Assembly (NCBI GenBank): GCA_002840645.1
Contig: PHBO01000002.1
Coordinates: 124,001-188,000 of the forward strand
Reading direction: 5' to 3'
Length of the DNA stretch: 64,000 nt
Source of the DNA: Candidatus Cloacimonetes bacterium HGW-Cloacimonetes-3
GTDB lineage: Bacteria; Cloacimonadota; Cloacimonadia; Cloacimonadales; Cloacimonadaceae
Shown: in pieces, positions 17,814 through 26,589 of the stretch
How the letters are laid out: every line of letters starts with the position of its first letter
Numbering within the stretch: position 1 is the first letter of the stretch
Notes under the pieces: model-generated
Told to the model about the DNA's origin: nothing
Seen by the model: only the letters and a program-made list of their open reading frames with translations
Database searches by the model: none
Made by a program: the position numbers and the translations under genes

Positions 17814-18481
17814 TTGTAATCCGGCATGTTCCAGTCTTTAATCACGCGTTTCTGGTTCTCTTTATACCAATCGAATTTCTCGGCGTAGAGGTTCTGTCCC
17901 TCGGCTTTGCCCCCCTTGATAAGCTCTTTCAGCTTGGAAAAACCAGCCAATACAGCTTCGGGACGGGGCATACAGCCTGTTACATACACATCCACAGGGA
18001 TGTATTCATCAATGCGCTTCACCGTGTTATACGAATCCCAATACATACCGCCATTGATGGCACAGGAACAAACCGCCACCACAAACTTCGGTCCTTGCAT
18101 TTGCTCGTAACTGCGCACGATGCGCTTTAGGGTTTTGATGGACACATATCCACCAATCATGAATACCGATGCCTGACGCGGAGTGGGGCGGGGCTGCATA
18201 CCCAGCCTGCTTATATCGTAACGGGCTGTTATCAGGGGGCGAAGCTCGATAGCGCCGCAACCTGTACCGAAGGCAAGTATCCACAAGCTGTTGGAGCGCG
18301 CCCAGTTAAGGAAGTTCTCCATCACCTGCCAGCTTTTCTTGGCGGGCTGGGGGCGGGCATCGCAGAACCAATCTTGCTCTTCTTCGGATAAACCTGCGTT
18401 GGTAAGCGTTTTTGCGTCCTTGCGCCAATCGGGGTATTCGGGAACAGGCTCGGGGATAATGGTATCGTTTATATCATTCAT
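17807..18481 (-). CDS. NuoB-like [4Fe-4S] subunit
   Basis: 'FGTGCGAIELRP', 'VVAVCSCAINGGMYWDSYN', 'VYVTGCMPRPEAVLAGFSKLKELI'. Confidence 0.92.
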   Translation of the reverse strand: MNDINDTIIPEPVPEYPDWRKDAKTLTNAGLSEEEQDWFCDARPQPAKKSWQVMENFLNWARSNSLWILAFGTGCGAIELRPLITARYDISRLGMQPRPTPRQASVFMIGGYVSIKTLKRIVRSYEQMQGPKFVVAVCSCAINGGMYWDSYNTVKRIDEYIPVDVYVTGCMPRPEAVLAGFSKLKELIKGGKAEGQNLYAEKFDWYKENQKRVIKDWNMPDYNW

Positions 18482-18488
18482 ATATTCC

Positions 18489-19397
18489 TCACAGGGTGAA
18501 AAGTAAAATAGAGATGATGCCTATCGCAGTGGGATATTTTAGGAAAAAGCGGATGGAATCCTCGGTGCGAAAACGAGGATAGGCAGCCCCCACAAATACG
18601 CTGAACATGTATATCCAGAAGGTCTTTAGCATCAGGCTGAACAGGTTTGTAGCTCCACCAAAAAACAGGTTCATAAACAGAATTAGCTTGGCACCGGCAA
18701 AGATACCACGGTTTGTGGCAAGCATGCCTAAAAATGAACTGTGATACTCTGTGGGCGGACCGATGGGTATTTCCTGCGGAGCAATAACCACCGAGAAGGG
18801 GTTGTACATATTCATGCCAAGCATAGAAATCATGGCAGCTATCACCGCCAGGGGATTGGTAAACAGCGTCCATTGTAAGAATCCACCTTGTTGGGCTGCG
18901 ATTATCTCGGTGATATTCAGTGTTCCATACTGAGCAACAAGGCTGATGACAGACAGCGCAAAGGGCACTTCAAAAGCGGTCATTTGAGCCAGTCCGCGGC
19001 TAACCGCCACCGCTGAATAGGGATGCCCGCCTTCACCTGCGCCCAGCGCCATGCCCAGCTGTCCGAAGAAGATGAAATACATCACTAACAACACATCTCC
19101 GCTCATGGAGAAGTTCGAGAAATATACCGAGCCGAAGATAACCGGAATGAACATGTAGGTGCCTATTCCACCTGCGATACGGAACACCGGACCAAGATAG
19201 AACATGATGCCATGGGTGATGGCAGTGCGCTTGGCATTGTTTTTGATGATATCTATAAACGGCTGCCAAACGGGAGGTCCCAATCTGCCTTGCACACGGG
19301 CAAATATCTTTTGGACGATTCCGTTAAGGGTAAGCCCCCAAACAGTCACCACGCCAAGGGAGATGAACGCCCAGATCAGTTTTAAGGTAATACTCAT
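18489..19397 (-). CDS. NuoH-like membrane subunit
   Basis: 'KIFARVQGRLGPPVWQPFIDIIKNNAKR', 'SRGLAQMTAFEVPFALSVI', multiple TM. Confidence 0.92.
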   Translation of the reverse strand: MSITLKLIWAFISLGVVTVWGLTLNGIVQKIFARVQGRLGPPVWQPFIDIIKNNAKRTAITHGIMFYLGPVFRIAGGIGTYMFIPVIFGSVYFSNFSMSGDVLLVMYFIFFGQLGMALGAGEGGHPYSAVAVSRGLAQMTAFEVPFALSVISLVAQYGTLNITEIIAAQQGGFLQWTLFTNPLAVIAAMISMLGMNMYNPFSVVIAPQEIPIGPPTEYHSSFLGMLATNRGIFAGAKLILFMNLFFGGATNLFSLMLKTFWIYMFSVFVGAAYPRFRTEDSIRFFLKYPTAIGIISILLFTL

Positions 19398-22300
19398 TAT
19401 CTAACTCCCAACAACAAATACAGCGTTATCATATACAGAAAGATGTGTAATATATAGGTTTGCCCGTTACCGGTGTAGATTCTGGCAAGGGTGGCGGAGA
19501 TGGAATGCGTCCACTCTGATACGCCCTGATAGAAAGCAGTGGCACGAGGCTCTACCCAGAAACCCAGCGCTTTGAAGTAGTGCGCAAACATGTTGTAGGC
19601 ATAGTGGGTAGTCTCAGGTTTATAGGGACGCTCAGCAGCAAATACAATGTTGAATTGCTTCACTTTCTGGGTTTTGGCATTCACCAATAGCAACCAAAGC
19701 AGGGGGATAATAAACACACCCATGGTTACATACATCACCAGATTGCCGTTCCAGTTGCCATGTAAGGCAGGTGAATTTAGCACGATGTTATAGCCATCCC
19801 AGCTAAGCCAATCCGGCTTGGCGATATAGTTGCCAACTGCCTGGGAAAGTGGCTTGGTGATGAGATTTGGGAACATGGAGATAGCCATAATCGCCATGAT
19901 AAATATCCCCTGAGGGATGATAAGCCAGATAGGTGCTTCCTTCACATGGCTTTGATTTGGCTTTGCCTGACCAAGGAACACTGTGTGGATAAGCTTATAC
20001 AGATATAGGAAAGCTATGGCACTGGAAAAGAACACTAAGCCTGCTTGCAGATAGCGTCCTTGCTCCAACAGCGAAGTATAGATGAACCATTTTGAGCCGA
20101 AACCGCTTAAGGGGGGGACGCCGGAAACGGCAATAATGCCCATTAACACACTGATAAAGGCAATCGGCATCTTTTTTATCAAGCCACCCATTTCGTACAT
20201 ATTACGGGTTCCGGTACGCAGGAACACACTTGCCATCGCCATGAAGATAAGGGCTTTGAAGAACAGATGATTAACTGCCATATACAAGGCAGAAACCCAG
20301 CCCAGATGCGACATCAGCGATAAGCCGACCACTATGTAGCCAAGCTGACTCATACTGGAATAAGCCAACAGCAGTTTGGCATCTTCCTGTCTGGCAGCCA
20401 TAAGCGCACCGATGAAGGCAGTAAACACTCCCAGCCAGCCTAAGGCAATCATGCTTAAGCTATTAGATTTCACATATGATGAGATCATCATCAGGATTAG
20501 CAGCAAGCCAAACACACCTGCTTTGGAAAGCACGGAAGAAAGAATACTGGTGGTTTCGTCATCTGCTTCGGCGTAGGCAGAAGGAAGCCAGTAATGAACT
20601 CCCAGCGCACCCATTTTGATTAGGAATCCACCGGTCGCAAAGAGGGCGGCTACCCAGCCAATGGAGAGGAATCCTGCTTGCAGTATCAACGGATAACCGG
20701 GATAGGTGCTTGGCATCAGGCTAAGCCCAAAGAGCAACAGATAAGCTCCAAAGGTGGAAAAGACGATGTATAACAGGGCGGCATCTTTAGCCTTTTTCCC
20801 TCTTAGGATTAGCATGTATGAGGCAAGGGTCATCAGTTCCCAGGCGATGAACAGCTCCATCGTGGTAGAAGCTGTGATAAGGCTGCCAAAGGAAAATACA
20901 AGCATGGTTAGAAAAGGGAAAAAGCCTTCGGCTGCGCCATTGTAACGCATAAAGGCGAATAGCTGGGCAATGCTACCTCCCACCAGAATTACAGCAAAAA
21001 CTTGTCCCATCAGGGGAAGCGAGGGTAGCAGCATAAACCAAGCCCAATAGCTAAGCACTCCGATGGCTATAGCTCCCTTAAGCTTGGCGGGTGCATAATC
21101 TACCAGCCCAAACAACAGCAACGCCATAAGAGGATACACATTGAAAGCCCCCAAACCGGGATAGAGCTTGATTAGGAAGAAAGACGCAGTGGTTAAAAAT
21201 ATGGCAGAAATCATCGGAGCTAACATCTTACTGAAGGATTTGCTTAGTTCGCCGGGGTGCTCTTGCTTTACCGCAAAGCCAAGCCATCGCATCAGATACC
21301 CTACTTCCAACAGCGAACCGAGGAGCAAGCCTGCCAGCCATATCCATGCTTTGGTGGCGGTGAATATATGCACCAAATGCCACTTGGCAAAGAAGGCAGG
21401 GAAGGGGGGGAAGCCCATCAGGCCGATTACGAATACGCCGAATATAATAAGCAGTCCGCTATCCTTTTTCAATACACCCCAGGCACTTAAGTTGTCCTGT
21501 TTCACAATACCGGCAAGCCAAAACAAACCTGCTTTGGCGAAGAAATTGGTGAAGAACAGCCCCAGGGCGATTACCAGAATAATAGTATCTGGGAGTTTCA
21601 GCAGATACAAAGCCGCTATCACGAACACGAGCAAGCCGGATTGAGCTGTGGAAGAATAAGCTAACAGCCGTTTGGCATCTTTCTGCCTCAGGGCGATGAG
21701 ATTTGCAAACACAAAGCTCACCAAGCCTGCTCCGGCAAAGATGTTTAACATTTCAGGGATAAACAGTGGCAACAGCTTGTAGAACAAAAAAAGCATGGCA
21801 CCGGTTTGCACAGACGCAATAATAGCAGCCAGACCGCTATCCGCAGATTGGTAAAGATCGAGTGCCCATCCATTGGCAGGGAAGGGCTTAAGCTCTATAA
21901 ATACCCCTATAGCAACCATAAACAGTGCAACAAGGTATGCCGCTGAGGGAATATTCCCCATGGCTATCCATGTGTCTATATTCAGAGTGCCTGTGAAGCG
22001 GTAAACAAAGATTACACCAATTAAAAACAGTGCGCTTGCCAGTCCACCGGCGAGCATATACTTTATCCCCGCAATAAGCGAGTTCTTGGTTTGCTTCAAG
22101 CCGATTAGCGCATATGATGAGATAGATAGTATCTCCATAAATACGAAGGAATTAAAGATATCTCTTGTTAGTACCAGTCCGTTGGCACCGAGCAACATGG
22201 CAAGGTAAAGCGCAATGGCACCGGCTCCATGCTCCTTGAAGCGTTTAAACAGATAAACCCCGCCTAAAAGCCCAAACAGGTTCATCAAAGTGATGAGGAA

Positions 22301-22543
22301 GGCTTCCACGACTCCAAATCTTAATGCTATGGACAGTGGGGCAGGAAATCCTGCGCTATACACCATGGTTTGAGCATCAGGCATACTTTGGAGAAAATAA
22401 AGCTGCCAAGCTCCCAGTCCTGCGGCAAGGGCAAACACCACATACATGGTTCCAATGGCGAGCATACGGCTTAGCTTATCTATCAAAGCTGTAGCAAAGG
22501 CTGCCAACAGGAACATTGCCAAAATAATCATGGGATTTACCAT
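19397..22543 (-). CDS. Fused double NuoL/M/N-MrpD-type proton-antiporter subunit (1048 aa)
   Basis: Two antiporter modules: 'FMEILSISSYALIGLKQTKNSLIAGIKYMLAGGLASALFLIG...' and 'AWELMTLASYMLILRGKKAKDAALLYIVFSTFGAYLLLFGL...LAYSSMSQLGYIVVGL...GVPPLSGFGSKW'. Confidence 0.93.
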   Translation of the reverse strand: MVNPMIILAMFLLAAFATALIDKLSRMLAIGTMYVVFALAAGLGAWQLYFLQSMPDAQTMVYSAGFPAPLSIALRFGVVEAFLITLMNLFGLLGGVYLFKRFKEHGAGAIALYLAMLLGANGLVLTRDIFNSFVFMEILSISSYALIGLKQTKNSLIAGIKYMLAGGLASALFLIGVIFVYRFTGTLNIDTWIAMGNIPSAAYLVALFMVAIGVFIELKPFPANGWALDLYQSADSGLAAIIASVQTGAMLFLFYKLLPLFIPEMLNIFAGAGLVSFVFANLIALRQKDAKRLLAYSSTAQSGLLVFVIAALYLLKLPDTIILVIALGLFFTNFFAKAGLFWLAGIVKQDNLSAWGVLKKDSGLLIIFGVFVIGLMGFPPFPAFFAKWHLVHIFTATKAWIWLAGLLLGSLLEVGYLMRWLGFAVKQEHPGELSKSFSKMLAPMISAIFLTTASFFLIKLYPGLGAFNVYPLMALLLFGLVDYAPAKLKGAIAIGVLSYWAWFMLLPSLPLMGQVFAVILVGGSIAQLFAFMRYNGAAEGFFPFLTMLVFSFGSLITASTTMELFIAWELMTLASYMLILRGKKAKDAALLYIVFSTFGAYLLLFGLSLMPSTYPGYPLILQAGFLSIGWVAALFATGGFLIKMGALGVHYWLPSAYAEADDETTSILSSVLSKAGVFGLLLILMMISSYVKSNSLSMIALGWLGVFTAFIGALMAARQEDAKLLLAYSSMSQLGYIVVGLSLMSHLGWVSALYMAVNHLFFKALIFMAMASVFLRTGTRNMYEMGGLIKKMPIAFISVLMGIIAVSGVPPLSGFGSKWFIYTSLLEQGRYLQAGLVFFSSAIAFLYLYKLIHTVFLGQAKPNQSHVKEAPIWLIIPQGIFIMAIMAISMFPNLITKPLSQAVGNYIAKPDWLSWDGYNIVLNSPALHGNWNGNLVMYVTMGVFIIPLLWLLLVNAKTQKVKQFNIVFAAERPYKPETTHYAYNMFAHYFKALGFWVEPRATAFYQGVSEWTHSISATLARIYTGNGQTYILHIFLYMITLYLLLGVR

Positions 22544-22908
22544 TTAAGCTCCTCATAATCATCTATATTCAGGCTGCCACTTACCTTGTAGAGCCTGATC
22601 GCAAAGCTTAAAAGCAACGCTGTTACAGCCAGCCCGATAACTATGGCGGTAAGCACCAAAGCAGAAGGTACGGGATCAACGATAAGGGAGTTTACATGCA
22701 CGGCACCGCTGATGTCCGAGCTTGTATTTACTGCGCTGTCTATGATAGGCGCAGTGGCATTTTTTATATATCCAATGGCAACGATTATCATGTGTACTCC
22801 GGTATCCACAATAGAAAAGCCGATAATAATCCTGATTATGTTTTTGCGGGTTAGCATTGCCCAAATACCAATAATAATCAGCAGAACACCACTTATTAAC
22901 ACCAACAT
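22537..22908 (-). CDS. MnhC/MrpC (NuoK-like) subunit
   Basis: 'GIWAMLTRKNIIRIIIGFSIVDTGVHMIIVAIGY...DPVPSALVLTAIVIGLAVTALLLSFAIRLY'. Confidence 0.9.
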   Translation of the reverse strand: MLVLISGVLLIIIGIWAMLTRKNIIRIIIGFSIVDTGVHMIIVAIGYIKNATAPIIDSAVNTSSDISGAVHVNSLIVDPVPSALVLTAIVIGLAVTALLLSFAIRLYKVSGSLNIDDYEELKW

Positions 22909-23603
22909 TATTTCTCTCCTCCTGTCTGCATAGAATCTATAACGCTTGAAAGCTCAGAGCCAACTTTCAAACCAATAAGGCTGTAGATAATGGGCACTGC
23001 TCCCGATGAGAACAAGCTAAGCCACTCTCCCTTAGGTAAAAACCGCGGGTCTAAGAATGAATCGAAGCCAATTAGCAACAAGCCTGTCAAAGCCATTAAC
23101 ACATAACCGACACCGGACAATGACTCCACGAAATGGATCAGGTTGTGCGAGAAACTGAACTCCTTGCATGCCAATACCATTAACAATATTCCGGATGCCA
23201 TCACCACACCTCCCTGAAAACCTCCGCCGGGGCTAAGGTGTCCATGAGTGAAGATATACACGCCAAACACAATTATCAGGGGCGCAAGAAATGAAGCACC
23301 AATACGCAGAATTTCAGAGCCTTGCCGCCTGAAGATAGCTTCATGATTTCTCTTTCTTAACAGGAATCCTACTCCGGCAGTAGCCAGAAACAGCACGGTA
23401 ACTTCGCCCAGAGTATCCAGCCCACGATAGGAAACCACAATTGCAGTAACCACATTCGGCATATTCAAGTCGTTTACAGAGCTTGAAACATAGGCTTCCG
23501 CAAGGGGGTTAAGCCGGGTGGGAGTACTGAATTCCATAACTAAAGGAAAAAACATGTAGCCTATCCCAAGAAGTGCCAAGAACGTAAGCAGGTATTTAAT
23601 CAT
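22908..23603 (-). CDS. MnhB-domain protein (MbhE/F-like)
   Basis: 'VTAIVVSYRGLDTLGEVTVLFLATAGVGFLL' plus 'APLIIVFGVYIFTHGHLSPGGGFQGGVVMASGILLM'. Confidence 0.9.
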   Translation of the reverse strand: MIKYLLTFLALLGIGYMFFPLVMEFSTPTRLNPLAEAYVSSSVNDLNMPNVVTAIVVSYRGLDTLGEVTVLFLATAGVGFLLRKRNHEAIFRRQGSEILRIGASFLAPLIIVFGVYIFTHGHLSPGGGFQGGVVMASGILLMVLACKEFSFSHNLIHFVESLSGVGYVLMALTGLLLIGFDSFLDPRFLPKGEWLSLFSSGAVPIIYSLIGLKVGSELSSVIDSMQTGGEK

Positions 23604-23865
23604 CTTCGCCTCCCTTCACATGCTTCAAAGCATATAAGAACACCACAGTGGTAAGACCTGCTCCAATGGTTGCTTCGGTCATAGCCACATCCGGAGCTGC
23701 TAAGATGAGATAGATGATGGAGGCGGAAAGGCTAATAATCCCCGATGCGATAACGGCGTTCAGGGTTTTCTTTGTTAGCACCGCATATATCGCAGCCAAA
23801 ATGCTAAGCACAGCTAACAGGATTAATGCAAATAAATTAGGCATCATGCTTCTCCTCTGTTTCAT
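23596..23865 (-). CDS. MbhD/DUF4040-like subunit
   Basis: 'LAAIYAVLTKKTLNAVIASGIISLSASIIYLILAAPDVAMTEATIGAGLTTVVFLYALKH'. Start may be the second Met (MMPNLF). Confidence 0.88.
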   Translation of the reverse strand: MKQRRSMMPNLFALILLAVLSILAAIYAVLTKKTLNAVIASGIISLSASIIYLILAAPDVAMTEATIGAGLTTVVFLYALKHVKGGEDD

Positions 23866-24175
23866 CGTCCTTCAAATTGTCTCGTAAGGAGATATCTGTC
23901 AGCTTAATCCCTGCGAAATGCGCAGCCCTGGCAAGAGCATGGGAACTGATAGGATTGGTAAACAAGATAAACAGAATCAATATGATAAGTTTGGGTAACC
24001 ATTCCGGTGTGGCAATCCCAACACCGATTAAGGATAGCATAGAGCCCATGGTGGTGGCTTTAGTACCTGCCTGCATACGGTTGTAAACATCAGGCATCCT
24101 AAGCACACCCATTGAACCCAGGAACAGAAACAGAGCACCAAGCAAGGTTATAAGGGAGGCAATAAGCATAATCAT
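23837..24175 (-). CDS. mnhG: Monovalent cation/proton antiporter subunit MnhG/PhaG
   Basis: 'GALFLFLGSMGVLRMPDVYNRMQAGTKATTMGSMLSLIGVGI'. Confidence 0.92.
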   Translation of the reverse strand: MIMLIASLITLLGALFLFLGSMGVLRMPDVYNRMQAGTKATTMGSMLSLIGVGIATPEWLPKLIILILFILFTNPISSHALARAAHFAGIKLTDISLRDNLKDDETEEKHDA

Positions 24176-24441
24176 AGCCCACCCTCCAAGTATCTGGCGA
24201 TGGCAAGTACGCCCAGAAAGCTTAATAAACCATATACCATAGCAACATCCAAATAGATAATTCTGCCCATCTTCAGAGCAATAAAGATGATTAGCACAAT
24301 CCCGCAGATTGTCATGGCATCCAATGCCACTACTCTGTCTGCCGGGCTGGGTCCCATCAAAAAGCGGATGAAGCTCAAAATTATAGATATCAGGGTGATA
24401 TAGAATGCGGCGTTAAAAAAGATGAGGCTCAGGTTATCCAA
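24172..24441 (-). CDS. mnhF: MnhF-type antiporter subunit
   Basis: 'FIRFLMGPSPADRVVALDAMTICGIVLIIFIALKMGRIIYLDVAMVYGLLSFLGVLAIARYLE'. Confidence 0.92.
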   Translation of the reverse strand: MDNLSLIFFNAAFYITLISIILSFIRFLMGPSPADRVVALDAMTICGIVLIIFIALKMGRIIYLDVAMVYGLLSFLGVLAIARYLEGGL

Positions 24442-24928
24442 AAATCACCTCCAAGTGCCTTTCAAACTTGCTTACGATTGCCTCGGTGGCAGTATCAATG
24501 TCGTCAGTTTTAATATCTATCCAGTGGATATAGAGGAATTCATCTCTGATTTCCACCGTCATCGTTCCGGGTGTAAGGGTGATAGAATTAGCCAAAATAG
24601 TTCTGCCTATACCGCTTTTTAGCTTGGTGCGAACCTTCACGATACCGGGGTTTATGGGCAAGGTAGGTGACAGCACTCTGCCGGCAACATCTATCGAACT
24701 TTTTATCAGTTCTATCAAGAAAACGAAAATGTAGCGCACACTGCAATAAAGACTCTTGGGATTTATTCTAAAATCTCCAAGTATCACTAACTTGTTAGAG
24801 AAAACCAGGCTAACCAGAATTGCAGTGACAGAGCCAACAATCAATTCGTCATAATAAAACCCGGTTAAAATCAGCCATAATCCCATTAAGATCAAGTAGC
24901 TAATTATAAACGCTTTAACTCTGCGCAT
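24434..24928 (-). CDS. mnhE: MnhE-type Na+/H+ antiporter subunit
   Basis: 'RTILANSITLTPGTMTVEIRDEFLYIHWID'. Start MRRVKAF at 24928 has GGAGG-TTTA-ATG; track start 25123 probably too long. Confidence 0.88.
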   Translation of the reverse strand: MRRVKAFIISYLILMGLWLILTGFYYDELIVGSVTAILVSLVFSNKLVILGDFRINPKSLYCSVRYIFVFLIELIKSSIDVAGRVLSPTLPINPGIVKVRTKLKSGIGRTILANSITLTPGTMTVEIRDEFLYIHWIDIKTDDIDTATEAIVSKFERHLEVIFG

Positions 24929-25222
24929 TAAACCTCCAGGCAATGTGTTATAATATAATAGTAACTCATCTGAAGGAGGAAGCAAAATAAATAATACAGT
25001 TAACGTTAATATCCATCCACGGTAAACCATTTTGGGTATCAAAGGATGCTTCTTAACGTAATTGTATATGTGATTCCTCCTTCCTTGCTTTTCAATGAGA
25101 GTATAAAACCGGCACACTTTCAAGTTATAAGGACAGAAAATTCAACACCTATCTTAGGATAAAGCATCCCGCCTGTAACCATGGGTATTGTGTGCTTACT
25201 ACTTTCACTGCCCTTGCTTGTA

Positions 25223-25307
25223 TCTCTTATACTTCCATAACAATCCTCTAATACATCCCTAATGGCGTTAGGGAATCGTTAGGGAATTGTTATGGAAGTA
25301 TAAGAGA
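25223..25307. repeat. Nested palindromic element, copy 2 (inverted relative to 3702 copy)
   Basis: Perfect 22-bp outer arms TCTCTTATACTTCCATAACAAT / ATTGTTATGGAAGTATAAGAGA around TCCCTAATGGCGTTAGGGA. Confidence 0.92.
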
Positions 25308-25381
25308 AAATAGCAAGGACAAGGTAGGGAAAGCGAAAGTTATTGACAGAAATCCCCCTCGCAAGTTTTTGGGTGCATCTG

Positions 25382-25459
<78 letters not shown>

Positions 25460-25478
25460 GTATAATGTTTTACAGTGT

Positions 25479-25554
25479 GGGCGCTTAGCTCAGCTGGGAG
25501 AGCGCTTGCTTTACACGCAAGTGGTCGGGGGTTCGAGTCCCTTAGCGCCCACCA
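25479..25554 (+). tRNA. tRNA-Val(TAC), CCA encoded
   Basis: Acceptor GGGCGCT/AGCGCCC, anticodon arm CTTGC-TTTACAC-GCAAG, T-loop GGTTCGAGTCC, 3' ACCA. Confidence 0.95.
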
Positions 25555-25617
25555 CACTTTAGAAAACAAGTAATCGGGTTAGAATATGCTCCCTGCAAAA
25601 GCAACAAATGGGGATGG

Positions 25618-26589
25618 ATGAAGATAGCAATCACCGGTGCCAATGGCTTTGTAGGCAGCAACCTTGTAAGTGCTCTCCAAGCAGAAGGTCATGAAGTTCT
25701 TGCCTTGGTTCGCTCCGTGGCATCATCTCAATTATTAGATAATCTTGTAAAAACTGTTGTGGTCAATTATGAAGATATGGCAAATCTTTATTCTGCCTTA
25801 CTTGATTGCGATGTAGTAATTCATAATGCAGGGAAAACCAAAGCCCTTTATCCAGAAGAAATGATGGCTACTAACGTGGGAATCACGGAGAATATAATAA
25901 TTGCCATTAATTCTATTGATAAGCCTGTTCAGCTTATTTACATCAGTTCCCAGGCGGCTTCCCGTCCCAGCTATGGAAATGTTCCCGTGAAGGAAAGTGA
26001 TAAACCCTCTCCCCTCACCAGTTATGGGAGGAGTAAGCTTGCCGCAGAAGTGCTGATTCGCAGAACTTGCAACAAGCCTTTCACCATTATCCGCCCTTGC
26101 GCAGTATATGGTTTTGGTGATAAGGACTTTCTTTCCTTGTTCAAGATGGTTCGTTTGGGTTTCAGTATCAGCATTGGTAGGGAAGACAGGATGATGAATA
26201 TGATCTATGTAAATGAATTGGCATCCTTTATCATCCTATGCTTGCAAAACCCTGCTGCTTTTGGCGAAACTTTTTTTGCCACGGACGGGCAGACTTACCG
26301 TCAGAGCGATGTTCTTGCCTATATTGCTTTGGCATTACACAAAAAACCTGTTAAACTGGTGATTCCCAATCTTATTGCAAAGCTCCTCTTCTACAGCGTG
26401 GGTGCTTTTGGTAAGATTTTTAGCGTGCCGATGCTGATGAATAAAGACAAGATGAAAGAAGTTTTAGCTGAAGGCTGGCTGGCAGATTCAAGCAAAGCCA
26501 AAGAGATACTGGGATGGAATCCCCAACCAGACCTGAAACTACACATATTGGAGACGGCAAAATGCTACAAAAAACTTGGCTGGCTATAG
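25618..26589 (+). CDS. NAD-dependent epimerase/dehydratase (extended SDR)
   Basis: 'MKIAITGANGFVGSNLVSALQAEGHEV', 'YISSQAASRPSYG...PLTSYGRSKLAAE', 'FTIIRPCAVYGFGD'. Confidence 0.92.
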   Translation: MKIAITGANGFVGSNLVSALQAEGHEVLALVRSVASSQLLDNLVKTVVVNYEDMANLYSALLDCDVVIHNAGKTKALYPEEMMATNVGITENIIIAINSIDKPVQLIYISSQAASRPSYGNVPVKESDKPSPLTSYGRSKLAAEVLIRRTCNKPFTIIRPCAVYGFGDKDFLSLFKMVRLGFSISIGREDRMMNMIYVNELASFIILCLQNPAAFGETFFATDGQTYRQSDVLAYIALALHKKPVKLVIPNLIAKLLFYSVGAFGKIFSVPMLMNKDKMKEVLAEGWLADSSKAKEILGWNPQPDLKLHILETAKCYKKLGWL

